This document shows positions 52,701 through 62,297 of a stretch of DNA of 64,000 nt, piece after piece. Numbering within the stretch: position 1 is the first letter of the stretch; every line of letters starts with the position of its first letter. Below the pieces are notes generated by a model. The model was not told the DNA's origin, searched no databases, and saw nothing but the letters and a program-made list of their open reading frames with translations. The DNA is from Sialis fuliginosa (Eukaryota; Arthropoda; Insecta; Megaloptera; Sialidae), in the NCBI GenBank assembly GCA_961205875.1, contig OY540815.1, positions 868,001 through 932,000 on the forward strand. The letters are read 5' to 3'. The position numbers were made by a program, and so were the translations under genes.

Positions 52701-55700
52701 AACTGATTCATTGTGGTTGCTCTAGTTACATTATTTTGGAAGTTAAGAGATAATATTTGTTTGTAAACACTACTCTGAAGGAAGTTTTTAAACATCCTGT
52801 AGCTCAGAGGGTGTTTAAGATAAACCCCACTTTTACGTACAATTTTTTACTCATAAGGAGACCAGGTATCAGCTCTTAAAATATCTGTATCCCAAACCGG
52901 ACCACCCTGTATACATATGTACACATTTCACCCAGGTATAACTAAATGTACAATTACAGCAAATAGAAGAGATGAAAAAACGTTTTTCGTTTTTTGATAT
53001 GGGTGAACCGTTCCCCATGTAACAGATAATTTGTTTCTGGACGTTCATACACACATGTATATCTGTTTGTTTGTTGTAAATTGGATCACGTATGTACCTC
53101 AGTGTTTGTTTGGTTTGCATATTAATTATTGCTATAGTGTATGCATACATCAGAGCCACAGAGAATGCCTTACAGTAGATTCTCTTCAGGTCATGTTCTC
53201 TTTGTGGGAACGAACTAATGTGAAACATCACGTGAATGAAAAAAGTCAGATGGAAATTATATGTGTACAGGGTGTTTGGTTCGGCGATACGAATATTTTG
53301 AAGGAAGGTAGAATGAGTCATTTGGAAGTGATTTAAGCAAATATACCTATATACAAAGTGCAACAGTTTTTTTTATATGGGGTATTTTAGTAAATTTTTG
53401 AAAAAACTCAGATTTATACATGTTAATCGCAAAAGTTCAAAAGTTAAAGAGCCTATATTATTTAAACATGATTTTTATAGTACTTAAATGTCTATGCTAC
53501 ATTTCAGATCAAAATAAAATTTATGAATAACAAAACCAAAAAATGGCTGCAGTTTAACATTTCAAAACTTATAAAACTTTGATAAAATTATTTCTATTTA
53601 TTATTATATTTATTTATTATTATTTCTTCTATTTAAATTTTTTTTAAATAAAACCTAGTAGACTTACAGATGTTCAGATGGTTTTAAAAACTGCTCTACC
53701 ATAATACCTATATGAATTGATTATTTTTGTTAAAAAAACTTGCATTTATCCCAGAATAAGTAAGATTTATATATTTTTACAGTGAGTCGATCGTAGTATG
53801 CTATTCTAAATAAGCCATTAAAAACGCGATGCGATACTTTTAAAACATTTTTTTATACACATTGGACAGTGTAACATCTCCTCCTGTGCAAAAGATGATC
53901 CTGTTCGTTGAGTATAAAAAAATAAAAAAATAAGAAAAGTATCACGTTGTATGTATGGGGAACAAATTATAGATAGTTACATACTCGACATTTTTTATTT
54001 AAAACATCTTTTTCTTATTTCAAAGATAATTCGAAAATTCAAAAATTGACAAGAGTAAACATTCGATATCTGTAAAAACGTTCAAAATATTCATTTGATA
54101 CATAATGTAGAGGATAATATTATTTATAATTTATCTCCCATTCATTTTATTCTATATTTTATTAGTTTGTCAGAAATATGTTTTAACAAATTAAGAATCA
54201 CGTACACTGTTCATTGTCAGGATTACGTATAAGAAAGTCCCGTGGGTCTCAAGGCAGATATTGTGTTATATCAAAGTGTATTAACATATATTGACCTCAA
54301 TATATAAATGCATTGTACAAAAGCAAGAAATTCTTAAAAAAATAAATAAAAATAAGATGCTTCACTGGCTGGAGAACTGGAGATAAACAAGAATTTATAC
54401 GGAGTATCTAGATAATGTAATATTCATAGTTTATTTGCCCTCATGTTGTTGTTATAATAATATTAAATAAGCCATTCAGAAGCTAAAATAACTAACTTTA
54501 CAAAACAAACAGTTGAGAAAAGTAATATTTTCACAAGAACTATACGAACTTTAATGGAAAACAGAAAAATGTATTACAATTTATTAACAACCAGAATTGT
54601 CCCTGCGTTAAATCCAAAATCATCGAATGTCCGTTCTACTGGTTGCTCTAAAAACGTACCTATCATGGCGGTTCAATTTATACTATATTTAAAAAGTATC
54701 TGTCGTAAAATAATTCATATAGTTTAAACCAAATGAAAGTTATAATCAGTTCAGTAGTTTTTGAGTCAAATCGAAACAAACAATCTGATCTACCAACTAG
54801 AGCTGGGCGCGTAAGTAATTTTTGCTCACGATCACGCACGCTCACGAGAGAAATTTTTTTAGTCACGCCCGCTCACTCACGGTTACAAAAAAAGTATTCA
54901 CGATCACACACGCTCACGAATTCAATTTTTTTACTCACACCCGATCACGCACGGCGGGTTACACTCGTGACCCGATTTAATCTAATTGTTGTAAATTAAA
55001 TTTTGAAATGATGAAAATTAATGTTTTTACGTGCAATATATTGTTTAGGATATTTTATATTCATATTATTTTCTTCTAAATTACATTCTAGTACAGTAAT
55101 AGCAAAAAACAATAAAAAAATAAAGCTACAATGCATTTTTAAAAATTTTTTTGTATGTTCTGATATAGTTGGCAATACTGACCATGTTAAAGTGCTTCTA
55201 AAAATAACATTTATTTTTTATACTATATTTTTTAATGTAAAAATTTGTTTTAAAACATTATTATATTTATGCATTATTAGTTCAGATATTAAAAAAAGAT
55301 CAAATAAGTTTGTAAAAAAAATTATCTTCAAAATATAATCACGAAAAAAATGAACTCACGCATGGTTGTTTTAATTTGACTCACGATCACGCCCGCTCAC
55401 GATTCAAGATTTGAAAATCGCTCACGCTCACGCGGGTCACGACCGTGACCCGAAAAATTCACGGCCCGCGCCCAGCTCTACTACCATAGTCTGTCAGAGC
55501 TATCAGCTTGACCATCTCATAAGGCTCACGTTACGAGCGATAAATTGAAGGAATTGCGCTATGAATTGGTTCCGCACCCACCGTATTCTCCTGACCTGGG
55601 CTCCATACCAGCGACTACTACCTTATTCCGAAATTGAAAATGTGACTCTCTGGGAAATTTTTTTACTCTAATGAAGAAGTCAAGTTGGAAACAAACGCCT

Positions 55701-57363
55701 ATTTTGAGGGACTTGACGCGAACCACTATAAGACCGGTATTGAAATGTTAGAGGACCGTTGAAACAAGTGCATTACTCTAGATCAGGTCTGCACAACATA
55801 CAGCCCGCCAGCACCCACTTTGCTTATTGATTTATAATATTACGAAAGGTACATATTGGGTGTTTTTTTAAAGACTTTCCAGCGGATTATTTCCAACATT
55901 ACGAATTTTCAGAAATGTTTCAGATAAAAGTTTTATTATTTTATATTTTTTGTTGTAGATTCGTAATTTAAGAGATACATTAAACAACTTTTGTTTGGAA
56001 CATTTTTTCTGAAAATGTCAATTTTTATTGTAAGGGCCAAACTAAAGATAAATTTCTGGATTTTCCTTAATTTTTTACTCGAAAATTACTAATTTTTAAA
56101 AATAATCGCAAAAGGATTAAAATTAATTGATTTTTGCAAATTTATGCATTTGTGTGAAATCAGTTTTGATTAATGTGAAATTATATTTCATTTGTGTGAA
56201 ATCTGTTTTCGTTAATGTGAAATTATGTTTCATAAGTGTGAATTTATACTGTAAAAGGTATAGATGGAGATTGTCGAAGAATAAAAGAATTTTTCCATTG
56301 TTAGGCCAAATATTTTTCAACTCAAGTAGTACAGTCGGGACTCGTTTATTGTAACTCTCGTTTATTTTTAACTCTCGTTTATCGTAAATGCCGACTTTCG
56401 TTTATTGTAAATTTTTTCTCCTCCTACACCTCCCACCATTCTCGAGTCATGGCGTAAACGAACATATTTTTGAAATTTTTGTAGAATTAATTAGAGACAC
56501 TTATCACCGTCGTCACTCGTCACCTTGCTCATATTCCAAATTAAAAGTAAAGTAAAATTATTTCACTATCACGATTAACTATTAACGATAAATATTAAAT
56601 ACCAAGGTTTACATACATAGTCTCTATAGCTCCTTGACCAATCAGCGTTGGCGCGGGATTTCAAGTCACCACGAAGACGTATTCAAATGTTTGACATCAC
56701 AGAACGTATTGCCAAAAATAGTAAAAATGACACTTCCCGAATAGACAAAATTGTCTGTAATAGCTTTTTCATGATTTTGCAATGTCCAATTTGTACTTCT
56801 TTGATTGTATATGTTGTTAAAATATCAAAAAATACGAAGACAAGAATAAATAAAGGATTTCTTGTATTTGATATTCTATTATACATTTATAACATTTGAA
56901 TACATCTTCGTGGTGATGTCAATTCCCGCGCCAACGCTGATTGGTCAAGGATCTACACAAAACTTGGTGTGAGCCGCTCTCGACTTGAAATAAACGCGAG
57001 TCATATGATTCAGAAGGTTTAAAATAAATGTACGTATTTTTATAAACTCGATAAAAATGACATACCTTCTTCATCGCTGCCAACCATCGAGTACCGATCG
57101 AAACCGGACAAGTTCCTATGAGTACCTAGACCGAAGTCGTCCTTTGTCCACTGCAGGGCGCCGCTCTTGCCGACGACGCGGCACGGTAGGGTGACGCGTG
57201 ACCCCACAACAGCGGTTTGGTCCTGGGGTTGCATTGCGAACCTCTGTTCCGAGGAAACGGCACCGGCGGTCCACGCCCACGCCAATGCGACCACCACTAG
57301 GACCGGCACCAGGTTGTGGCGATGGTGCAGCCATCTCGATGCCATATTAGCTGATGCGTACAT
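34730..57363 (-). CDS. kirre: Kirre/Roughest (NEPH/Kirrel) Ig-superfamily adhesion protein, complete, 11 coding exons
   Basis: Exons in gene order: 57066-57363, 40961-41193, 39407-39607, 38432-38714, 38194-38370, 37599-38093, 37426-37539, 36759-36911, 36574-36692, 36300-36513, 34730-35007 (TAA). All join in frame: 2565 nt, 854 aa. A signal peptide (hydrophobic core LVPVLVVVALAWAWTAG) is followed by five Ig domains at about 40-137, 140-240, 245-335, 340-450 and 455-560, each with its Cys pair and core Trp (for example LPCRV/LQW/YQCQV). A transmembrane helix lies at about 565-590, then stop-transfer RRKK and a 260-residue tail ending THV, a class I PDZ ligand as in Kirrel proteins. The family drives myoblast fusion, eye patterning and nephrocyte slit junctions by binding Nephrin/Hibris-type partners. 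Ig1-Ig2 wording (GALQWTKDDFGLG, GDFSLDIYP) is closer to kirre than rst, but orthology to one paralogue is uncertain. Translation could also start at the second Met, codon 7. Confidence 0.94.
35739..35921 (-). pseudogene. Cysteine-rich ORF fragment in kirre intron 10, unrecognised
   Basis: A 60-codon frame, preceded by a TAG and ended by TGA at 35741-35739, encodes 12 cysteines: pattern C-x-C-x11-C-x-C-x7-CC-x2-C-x-C-x3-C-x7-C-x4-C, then one more near the end. No Met precedes it. I do not recognise the family; regularly spaced CxC pairs suggest a zinc-binding tail of a transposon protein. It is not in frame with kirre exons and is not part of that gene as modelled. Confidence 0.35.
36088..36279 (+). 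repeat. Family A element, copy 4 (right part only)
   Basis: ACTAAAACTGGTTAAAAG through TTATTCACGTTA; ends 20 bp from kirre exon 10. Lies in the 35008-36299 intron. Confidence 0.65.
36912..37425. other. kirre intron between the TM exon and the first tail exon
   Basis: AT-rich, no repeat recognised. Donor on the gene strand is GTATTTTTT, weak by consensus. Confidence 0.5.
38715..39406. other. kirre intron between Ig2 and Ig3 exons
   Basis: Holds a G-run (AAAGGGGGGTGGGGGTTTC, 38811-38829), otherwise AT-rich with nothing I can identify. Confidence 0.5.
40209..40912. mobile_element. Family P element, complete, TA-flanked, in kirre intron 2
   Basis: 704 bp with ends GAGTAATCCGG and CCGGATTACTC flanked by TA. 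Same body as 25535-26190. The segment equivalent to the THAP-like frame is shifted by one base here and interrupted, so the copy is noncoding. It ends 48 bp from the Ig2 exon. Confidence 0.75.
41399..41885. repeat. Mixed repeat block at the start of kirre intron 1
   Basis: Begins CTAGTGGCGTAACCAG, similar to CAGTGGCGTA-type hAT ends. A degraded copy of the 469-755 family (CAGGGTGGCCACTTTCTGG) occupies 41469-41720. Ends near CTCACTAGTTAC. A run of 15 G follows at 41897-41911. Confidence 0.5.
41915..42208 (+). mobile_element. Family F element, left end missing
   Basis: Matches 15463-15829 from TCAAATGGAGTATTAATTCTG through CTCCTTTATAATACCGG. The left terminal repeat is replaced by a G-run. Confidence 0.65.
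42751..44462. mobile_element. Large foldback element with near-identical ~670-bp arms in kirre intron 1
   Basis: 1712 bp. Left arm 42751-43422, right arm 43800-44462, loop about 378 bp. Ends AGGGTCAATCCATATGAA and TTCATATGGATTGACCCT. By eye the inner ~600 bp of the arms are essentially identical, while the outer ~70 bp show several differences. The loop has a small stem CTTCCGGTTGAACCGGAA. No ORF of note. In a kirre pre-mRNA this would fold into a very long hairpin. Confidence 0.9.
44853..45140 (+). repeat. Half copy of the CAGGGTGGGGCATTT foldback family
   Basis: CAGGGTGGGGCATTTAAAGT then AACGTGGCCTTCAAGGATAT, as in the left arm of 30892-31675. No matching right arm follows. Confidence 0.65.
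45198..45378. mobile_element. hAT-like MITE (CAGTGGCGTA family), perfect 8-bp duplication
   Basis: 181 bp with ends CAGTGGCGTAGTAAG and CCTACGCCACTG. Duplication GGCCCAAG at 45190-45197 and 45379-45386. Interior has G-runs and a run of about 18 C (45346-45363). Confidence 0.88.
46722..47560. mobile_element. Foldback element with tRNA-like segment in both arms
   Basis: 839 bp. Arms of about 350 bp, loop about 130 bp, ends ACAAGGGGAAGCAACAGCAC and GTGCTGTTGCTTCCCCTTGT. Both arms carry TTGGCCCTACGGTCAACGCG followed by CTGGCGTCTCGCCTGGTTTT (inverse near 47345-47388), reminiscent of a tRNA D-arm/anticodon region and hence of a SINE. The arms look nearly identical. Confidence 0.82.
48150..48660 (+). 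repeat. Dispersed repeat with GGGTTCCGAAGAACCCC head
   Basis: GGGTTCCGAAGAACCCCTAT, then GTCGTCCGTTCGTCTATCC, resembles a widespread insect noncoding element that starts GGGTTCCGT and carries GTCCGTCC runs. Right boundary uncertain. Confidence 0.4.
49215..49785 (+). repeat. Family K direct repeat, copy 1
   Basis: Hallmarks: GTTATGGCCGATATAAGAGC, ACTAATAAAACAAGTAACTC, ATGAGCACGCAGTGATGG and CATTTTGACACCTATTGGCC. Same orientation as 51895 and 59085. No terminal repeats identified; superfamily unknown. Confidence 0.65.
50129..50345. repeat. Degraded CAGTAGCGTAC hAT-like fragment
   Basis: Starts CAGTAGCGTACTAAGCGTAC with G-rich internal blocks (GGGGCGG) like the 18150-18534 MITE. The matching right end is gone. 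Confidence 0.4.
51284..51325. repeat. TG-rich simple repeat
   Basis: Imperfect (TG)n run: GTGTGTGTTTGTGTGTTGTG followed by more TG. Confidence 0.7.
51895..52365 (+). repeat. Family K direct repeat, copy 2
   Basis: Same hallmarks as 49215-49785 (GTTATGGCCGCTATAAGAGC, GCAGTGATGGACACTTGC, CACCTATTGGCCGATTGTC), with a shortened left end. Confidence 0.65.
53268..53615 (+). repeat. Half copy of the CAGGGTGTTTGGTTC foldback family
   Basis: CAGGGTGTTTGGTTCGGCGA through ATGGCTGCAGTTTAACAT, equal to one arm of 61148-62005. No partner arm nearby. Confidence 0.7.
54798..55480. mobile_element. hAT-like element (TAGAGCTGGGC ends) built of TCACG repeats
   Basis: 683 bp with ends TAGAGCTGGGCGCG and CGCGCCCAGCTCTA. 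Flanks CTACCAAC (54790-54797) and CTACCATA (55481-55488) match at 6 of 8. Both subterminal regions are dense in GCTCACGATCACGC-type repeats, possibly transposase-binding arrays. The open frame across the left part is a by-product of these repeats. Confidence 0.8.
55524..55790 (+). pseudogene. mariner transposase C-terminal remnant
   Basis: AHVTSDKLKELRYELVPHPP then YSPDL; after a frame shift SDYYL..KLKM, a stop in place of W, LSGKFFYSNEEVKLETNAYF and DANHYKTGIEMLEDR, again stop for W, then NKCITL. This is the C-terminal third of a classical mariner (DD34D-type) transposase, HPPYSPDLAPSDY being its hallmark. At least one frameshift and two stops; dead. Confidence 0.82.
56152..56250. repeat. 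42-bp tandem repeat, about 2.4 units
   Basis: Units start at 56152, 56194 and 56236 with GTGTGAAAT-TGTTTT-TTAATGTGAA pattern. As the period is a multiple of three, both strands show spurious repetitive ORFs. Confidence 0.75.
56332..56625. mobile_element. pogo/Tigger-like element (CAGTCGGGACTC), partial
   Basis: Left end CAGTCGGGACTCGTTTATTG with four spaced CTCGTTTATTGTAA-like subterminal repeats. The body is the inverse of 19690-20095, ending where family B copy 2 begins. The right end is not found. Confidence 0.65.
56629..56953. mobile_element. Family B TIR element, complete copy
   Basis: 325 bp with long inverted ends: GCTCCTTGACCAATCAGCGT continuing to GGCGCGGGA, then ACCACGAAGACGTATTCAAA, mirrored at the right end. 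Its uninterrupted interior gives the empty sites for the three MITEs in 7742-8855. Confidence 0.82.
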
Positions 57364-57382
57364 TTTGTTCAGGTTATTTCGT
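57364..57382 (-). promoter_or_regulatory. kirre 5' UTR stub and probable UTR-intron acceptor
   Basis: Upstream of the first ATG the gene strand reads a T-rich run ending in TTGTTCCAG (AG at 57384-57383), a good 3' splice site 19 bp before the ATG. This implies at least one noncoding 5' exon farther to the right, and that 57385-64000 is partly or wholly a UTR intron. Inferred from splice-site quality only. Confidence 0.45.
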
Positions 57383-57464
57383 CTGGAACAAAAATTATTT
57401 CTTTAATAAGATGCTTTGATTCAATATATGTAAATTGCATAAGTATCGCAAATATAAAACAACA

Positions 57465-58244
57465 TTAAAAACATCTGCCAAGTAAATGTACAGTGCTTCC
57501 TCGTGCTAAATTCACCAAATTATTGAACAATTTAAATAAAAACCAATAGTGTTTAGATAAATTGCCTGGAATTGGTTAACAATTTAATTTTTATATATAC
57601 AATTTTACTAAAAAATATTAGTTTGAAATTTTTCTTAAAATGCACCTGATTATTTTTTCGTATATTTTTAATTTTTTTGACAATTTCAATCTAAATCTTA
57701 ATTTATGCAAACGTCAAAATGATATTTAAAGCGTCAAAATGGCATTTAATATGTGTAAGCAAATATCAAATTATAAAAACAAAACACGATTTTTAAAAAT
57801 AAATTGAGATAAATCTTTGTAAGGGAATATTTTACAACAAACGTTGAAGACCCATATTATAGGAAATTGAATGCTCTATAAAAAATATTCTATAACATTT
57901 TCACGTAACATGTGTCGTTCATGAGATATCTTGCAAAAATAAATATTTTGGGATAACACCCTTCCCCCTTACACACGATTTTGAAATGGGACCGTCCTCA
58001 AGCCAGACCCAATCATTCGAACAAGTTTCAATAATATCGGTTCAGTGGTTCATGAGTTATACGTGTGACAAGGGTTCAAGGGACAGACACACGGACAGAC
58101 AGACAGACACGGAACAAAAAGTGTTTGTCTTGACGTGAAACGGAAAGATCTATTTAAAATTTTGAAATCGGAGAACATTTTTTTTGTCTCAATCTAAAAC
58201 GATCACAAAGCTTTTCGTATCTTCGATATTGCGAGGAAGCAAAA
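57465..58244 (-). repeat. Family G repeat, near full-length copy
   Basis: From AAACATCTGCCAAGTAAATG to GATATTGCGAGGAAGCAAAA, 780 bp. Carries GACAGACAGACAGACACGG. Immediately upstream of kirre exon 1. Confidence 0.75.
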
Positions 58245-59084
58245 GTAATATGTTATAGTAAAATAATATACGATATACAAAAGCCACTAGTTTGAAGTTT
58301 TATTAAAGTTTTTAATGGTATTGTTCGAGAAAAATATGTTCGAGAGATTTGTTGTTTAGATACAGTGTAGTAGTTTTAAGAAAGTATTCAGAGTTAAAAC
58401 GATTTTCAATCAACAAAGGAAGTAGTCAGGAGATTGAAAAATAAATGTTACATCCATGAGCGTGTGGACATATATTGAAACATTATATTGTATTTCTCTG
58501 AATATAAAAATGAATAATATAATAGTAGTGAGGTTAAATATATATATACCTATATTTTTTTTTGCTTTGTACTTTGTAATTTTTCAATTAGATGATTTTT
58601 TTTAGTATATTTATATTTCAATTGTAATGACCTTTTTTTGCTTTCAACTGTATTTATCTATAATATCTTTACCTGTATTTATCTACTTGTACTTTTTCAA
58701 CCAGATGTATCTTTTTTGTAGTATATTTATGTTTTATTGGTTGTAATAACATTTTTTTGCTGTACATTTATAATTTTCAATTACACAAATTAACTTTTAC
58801 AACTGCAGTTTTCATTTTTACAGAAACAAGCTACAACTACACATTAAAATAACCCCTGATAACAACTTAAGTTATTGTCTCTTTCTCTTTATATAAAAAT
58901 GAATGTTCGTTTATATGAAGTTGATAAACTCGGGAATTACTGAACCTAGATTCTGATATTATTAAAAATTGTGTACGCTAGGTAGCGACTGAGTTAGGTA
59001 TTTGTTTATATATTTTACGGAATATTTTGCTGTGATGTTATACAGACCGTAAACCATTATTTCAAAAACTAAACATAATAATTT
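58245..59084. other. No feature recognised
   Basis: AT-rich, with two loosely similar ~100-bp segments containing TTGTAATGACCTTTTTTTGC / TTGTAATAACATTTTTTTGC. Nothing else supported. Confidence 0.4.
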
Positions 59085-59655
59085 TTTTTATACATGAATA
59101 TTAATCTAGATATATTTAAATACTTTTGTCGTATAAAGTAAAGGCACCAGTTATGGCAAGTTTTAGGTTTTTTTGGATTAACGTTTTTTTTTTTTTTTTT
59201 GTAATTCTCATGAAAGCATGTTACTAATAAAACAAGTAATTTTTTATTTAATAAATTTAATTACCAAAGTCCGCAAATATAGTTTGTTTTTTAAATTATA
59301 GCCTTTTATTTTGTTCATGTTTTTTCTCCAGTAATGGCAAAGGTAAAACCAGTAATGAGTACGCAGTGATGGACACTTGCTAATGATTACAAAATGATAA
59401 GTACTACGACACAAAAGATATAAAAGAAATAATCGTTAAATTTGAAACAACGTAAAGCAGTTGCTATGATAATATAATAATTAATAAATAAATTATACTA
59501 ATAATTAGTTTAAATGTCCACCATTTTGACACCTATTGGTCGATTGTCATCAAATCACGTTGTAAGACAGTTAAATGTATGTATATAGATTAATATTCAG
59601 AAATGGTAGTAATCAAATATCAACAAATATTTCTAATTCAGTACATTTAATTACT
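59085..59655 (+). repeat. Family K direct repeat, copy 3
   Basis: Shares CACCAGTTATGGC, CAAAGTCCGCAAATATAGTT, GAGTACGCAGTGATGGACAC and CCATTTTGACACCTATTGGT with the other two copies. Confidence 0.65.
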
Positions 59656-60230
59656 ACACTACCTTATATCTTTTAATTAAATATTTTAAAACTATTTTCA
59701 AATGTCTACGCCACTGACTGCTGTACTTATCAAACATTCCTATTGTCTAAAACCAGAAGAATGTAAAGTTCAAAGTAAAAAGACTAACTTGAAAGCCCCT
59801 GTGTAACATGTGTAAGTAGATATTTTTAGTTTTGTCTATTGATTAGTTCGAACTCATTATTGAGAAACCAAGTTGAAGAGTTCCTCTTGTAGAAACCTTA
59901 TCGTGTGTTTCAACTTTTATAATGAGCTATGCTGAGTGAACTTCTTTCAGAAGAAATCATGTTTTCTTTATTTCATTTCTCACATACAATTTCATGTTAA
60001 TTAAAATATGATGTTATAGTATAAATACCTATTTATTTCATGCAAATGTTAGCTTTCTTTTAAGAATTTTCTTTAGACGTTAACATAGTTTATAATACAA
60101 TTTATATATTCAGATATTTATTCAACTTTTTGAACAAAATATATAAAATTAACTATAATTATATTTGAACGTTACGGTATTTATTTTTAATTAAAACTTT
60201 TATTTAAATTATGTACATAGTTATATACAT

Positions 60231-60600
60231 TAGGGTGGTCCTTATATGGGGTTAGGACGAATTTTGACAGGACCGCTCCCCAAGTCAACTCCAAATAATT
60301 CAAAAATAATGTGGAAATACTTTCAGCACTCTATTTAAAAAAATGGCCATTAACAGAGGGGGGTGATTTTCCCATTTAAAATAAATGTGTTTTTTCGATT
60401 TTTCAAAGACCTGCGTACTAGAGAGTCTTAAACTCTTTCTAAAAATCTAGAATACTCATGAAAGCATCCCTGGTACTTATATTCCATATCTTGATGAATA
60501 AATTAAACTTCTGATTTAACGTTGACAGCTATATTGAATCATTTCATCAAGAGAAAATTCAAAAAAAATTTTTTTGTATAATTTCTGGATAATTAATATG
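60231..60600 (+). repeat. Element left end, TAGGGTGGTCCTTATATGGG
   Basis: Begins TAGGGTGGTCCTTATATGGG, the look of a TA-targeting element terminus. No inverse right end is seen; family G sequence starts at about 60605. Confidence 0.4.
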
Positions 60601-60604
60601 AATA

Positions 60605-60810
60605 ATAAATATGAAAAAATATTCAGGTGCGTTTTAAGAAAAATGTCAAACTAATATTTTTTAGTAGAATTGTATAAAAATTAAATGGTTAACCAATTCC
60701 AGGTAATTTTTATAAACACTATCGGTTTTTATTTAAATTGTTGAATAATTAACTACCTTTGGTGAATTTAGCACGAGGAAGCACTGTGCATTTACTTGGC
60801 AGATGTTTTT
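60605..60810 (+). repeat. Family G repeat, 3' fragment
   Basis: TTCAGGTGCGTTTTAAGAAA through AGCACGAGGAAGCACTGTGC and TTTACTTGGCAGATG. Confidence 0.7.
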
Positions 60811-61147
60811 GATATTTCGTCATCTTTTACTTTGAACTAATTGTAAGTATAATACCACTTGGTTTCTGTATATAAGTTCATGTTAAACATGTTTTTATTT
60901 GAGGCATATTTTATATACTTATGTAAAGTTTTGAGCTAAAAAATTCGATGAAAAATGTCTTAATATTTATATTTTTTACTAAAAATCCCAATTTTGAAAA
61001 TGTTCAGGGTCACGACTTATTAGAATATGTAGAACTTTTCTTGTGTGAATTATAATTATTAAACGATTAAATAAGACGCACTAATATTATAATACTTTAA
61101 TGCACAAGGCACAAAGTTTAAAACAGAGAAATACGATTTTCAGCATA

Positions 61148-62005
61148 CAGGGTGTTTGGTTCGGCGATACAAATATTTTGAAGGAAGGTAGAATGAGTCA
61201 TTTGGATGTGATTTAAACAAATATACCTATGTATATACAAAGTGCAATAGTTTTTTTATATCGGCCATTTTAGTAAATTTTTGATAAACCCTGATTTATA
61301 CATGTTGTCTTGAGTCTTCCGCGGTGATCTTGATATGGATCTTGGCTTCTGGGTGTAAGCCGCGTCGGTTTGGTCGTGTTATCGGCCAACGTTTCGTCAC
61401 ACGTTGCAGTGGACATCTTCAGGGCTCTTCTAAAAGTGCACTTTTAGAAGATCACTTGAAGATGTCAACTGAAATGTGTTACGAAACGTTGGCCGATAAT
61501 ACGACCAAATCGACGCGGTTTACACTCAGAAGCCAAGATCCTTATACATGTTAATGTCAAAAATTCAAAAGTTAAAAAAGTATAACAAAAATAAAAAGTG
61601 GCTGCAGTTGAACATTTAAAAACTTATTTTAGTTTTTTAGTTTTTAAAACCATCTGAACTAGATTTTATAAAATAATTTTTTTAAGAAATAATTTTATCA
61701 AAGTTTTATAAGTTTTTAAATGTTAAACTGCAGCCATTTTTTATTTTTGTTATTCATAAATTTTATTTTGATCTGATAATGTAGCAAAAACATTTAATAT
61801 ATAAAAATCATGTTTAAAAAATATAGGCTCTTTAATTTTTGAATTTTTGATATGTATAAATCTGGGTTTTAAAAATTTTTTACTAAAATGGCCGATATAA
61901 AAAAAACTGTTGCACTTTGTATATAGGTATATTTGCTTTAATCACTTCCAAATAACTCATTCTACCTTCCTTCAAAATATTCGTATCGCCGAACCAAACA
62001 CCCTG
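61148..62005. mobile_element. Foldback element, TA-flanked (CAGGGTGTTTGGTTC ends)
   Basis: 858 bp. Ends CAGGGTGTTTGGTTCGGCGA and TCGCCGAACCAAACACCCTG, TA at 61146-61147 and 62006-62007. A family N palindrome (61335-61541) is inserted in the left arm, flanked by repeated TTATACATGTT. Confidence 0.85.
61335..61541. mobile_element. Family N compact palindrome with CTGAAGA...GAAACG core
   Basis: ATCTTGGCTTCTGGGTGTAA at the left and its near-inverse at the right, with GGCCAACGTTTCGTCACACG and an inverse copy inside. On the - strand the left half reads CTGAAGA (61422-61416), a short stem, then GACGAAACG, which resembles a hammerhead ribozyme core. Not shown to be active. Confidence 0.6.
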
Positions 62006-62297
62006 TATTATACAAAATTAGAATAGAAACTCGTTCGTCTGAAATATCTCTAACAAGAACAAAACACTATGCAACAAAGTGAAAAAGATATGAACGTTGT
62101 TATGTGAGCATTACTCATTTTCAATTTCACATATAGATGAATTTTACGTGTCTACAAAGCTTGTGTGTATGTGTTATCTACGTTACAGGGTTGTTATTAT
62201 TATTTGTTTATGTCGGTAAAAATATACTCACCAATCATATGGAAATTATTTGAGCGTAAGCCGTGAAAATATAATATGAACATGACAAGGTATACAC

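Larger units (their letters stand above)
41194..57065 (-). other. First coding intron of kirre, 15.9 kb
   Basis: Phase-1 intron splitting Ig1 between SDEEG and DFSLD. It holds two long foldback elements (42751-44462, 46722-47560), half foldbacks (44851, 53268), hAT-like MITEs (45198, 54798), mariner remains (55524) and two copies of a directly repeated family (49215, 51895). No coding exon was recognised inside it. Confidence 0.85.

Noticed and set aside
53031..53336. 101-codon + ORF overlapped by a 164-codon - strand ORF (52869-53363)
   Set aside because: Both cross the left end of a half foldback element at 53268, so neither is a conserved gene.
54733..54999. Ser/Arg/Thr-rich 88-codon ORF resembling an RS protein
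   Set aside because: Generated by subterminal TCACG repeats of the hAT-like element.
56127..56354. Repetitive ORF (CVKSV repeats)
   Set aside because: Produced by a 42-bp noncoding tandem repeat; the other strand gives an equally repetitive frame.
57167..57406. 79-codon + strand ORF and a 72-codon - strand frame at 57116-57334
   Set aside because: Shadows of the GC-rich kirre signal-peptide exon.
49215..59655. CRISPR-like or tandem array from repeated family K segments
   Set aside because: Copies are kilobases apart, long and degenerate, in animal DNA; no short regular repeat-spacer structure exists.
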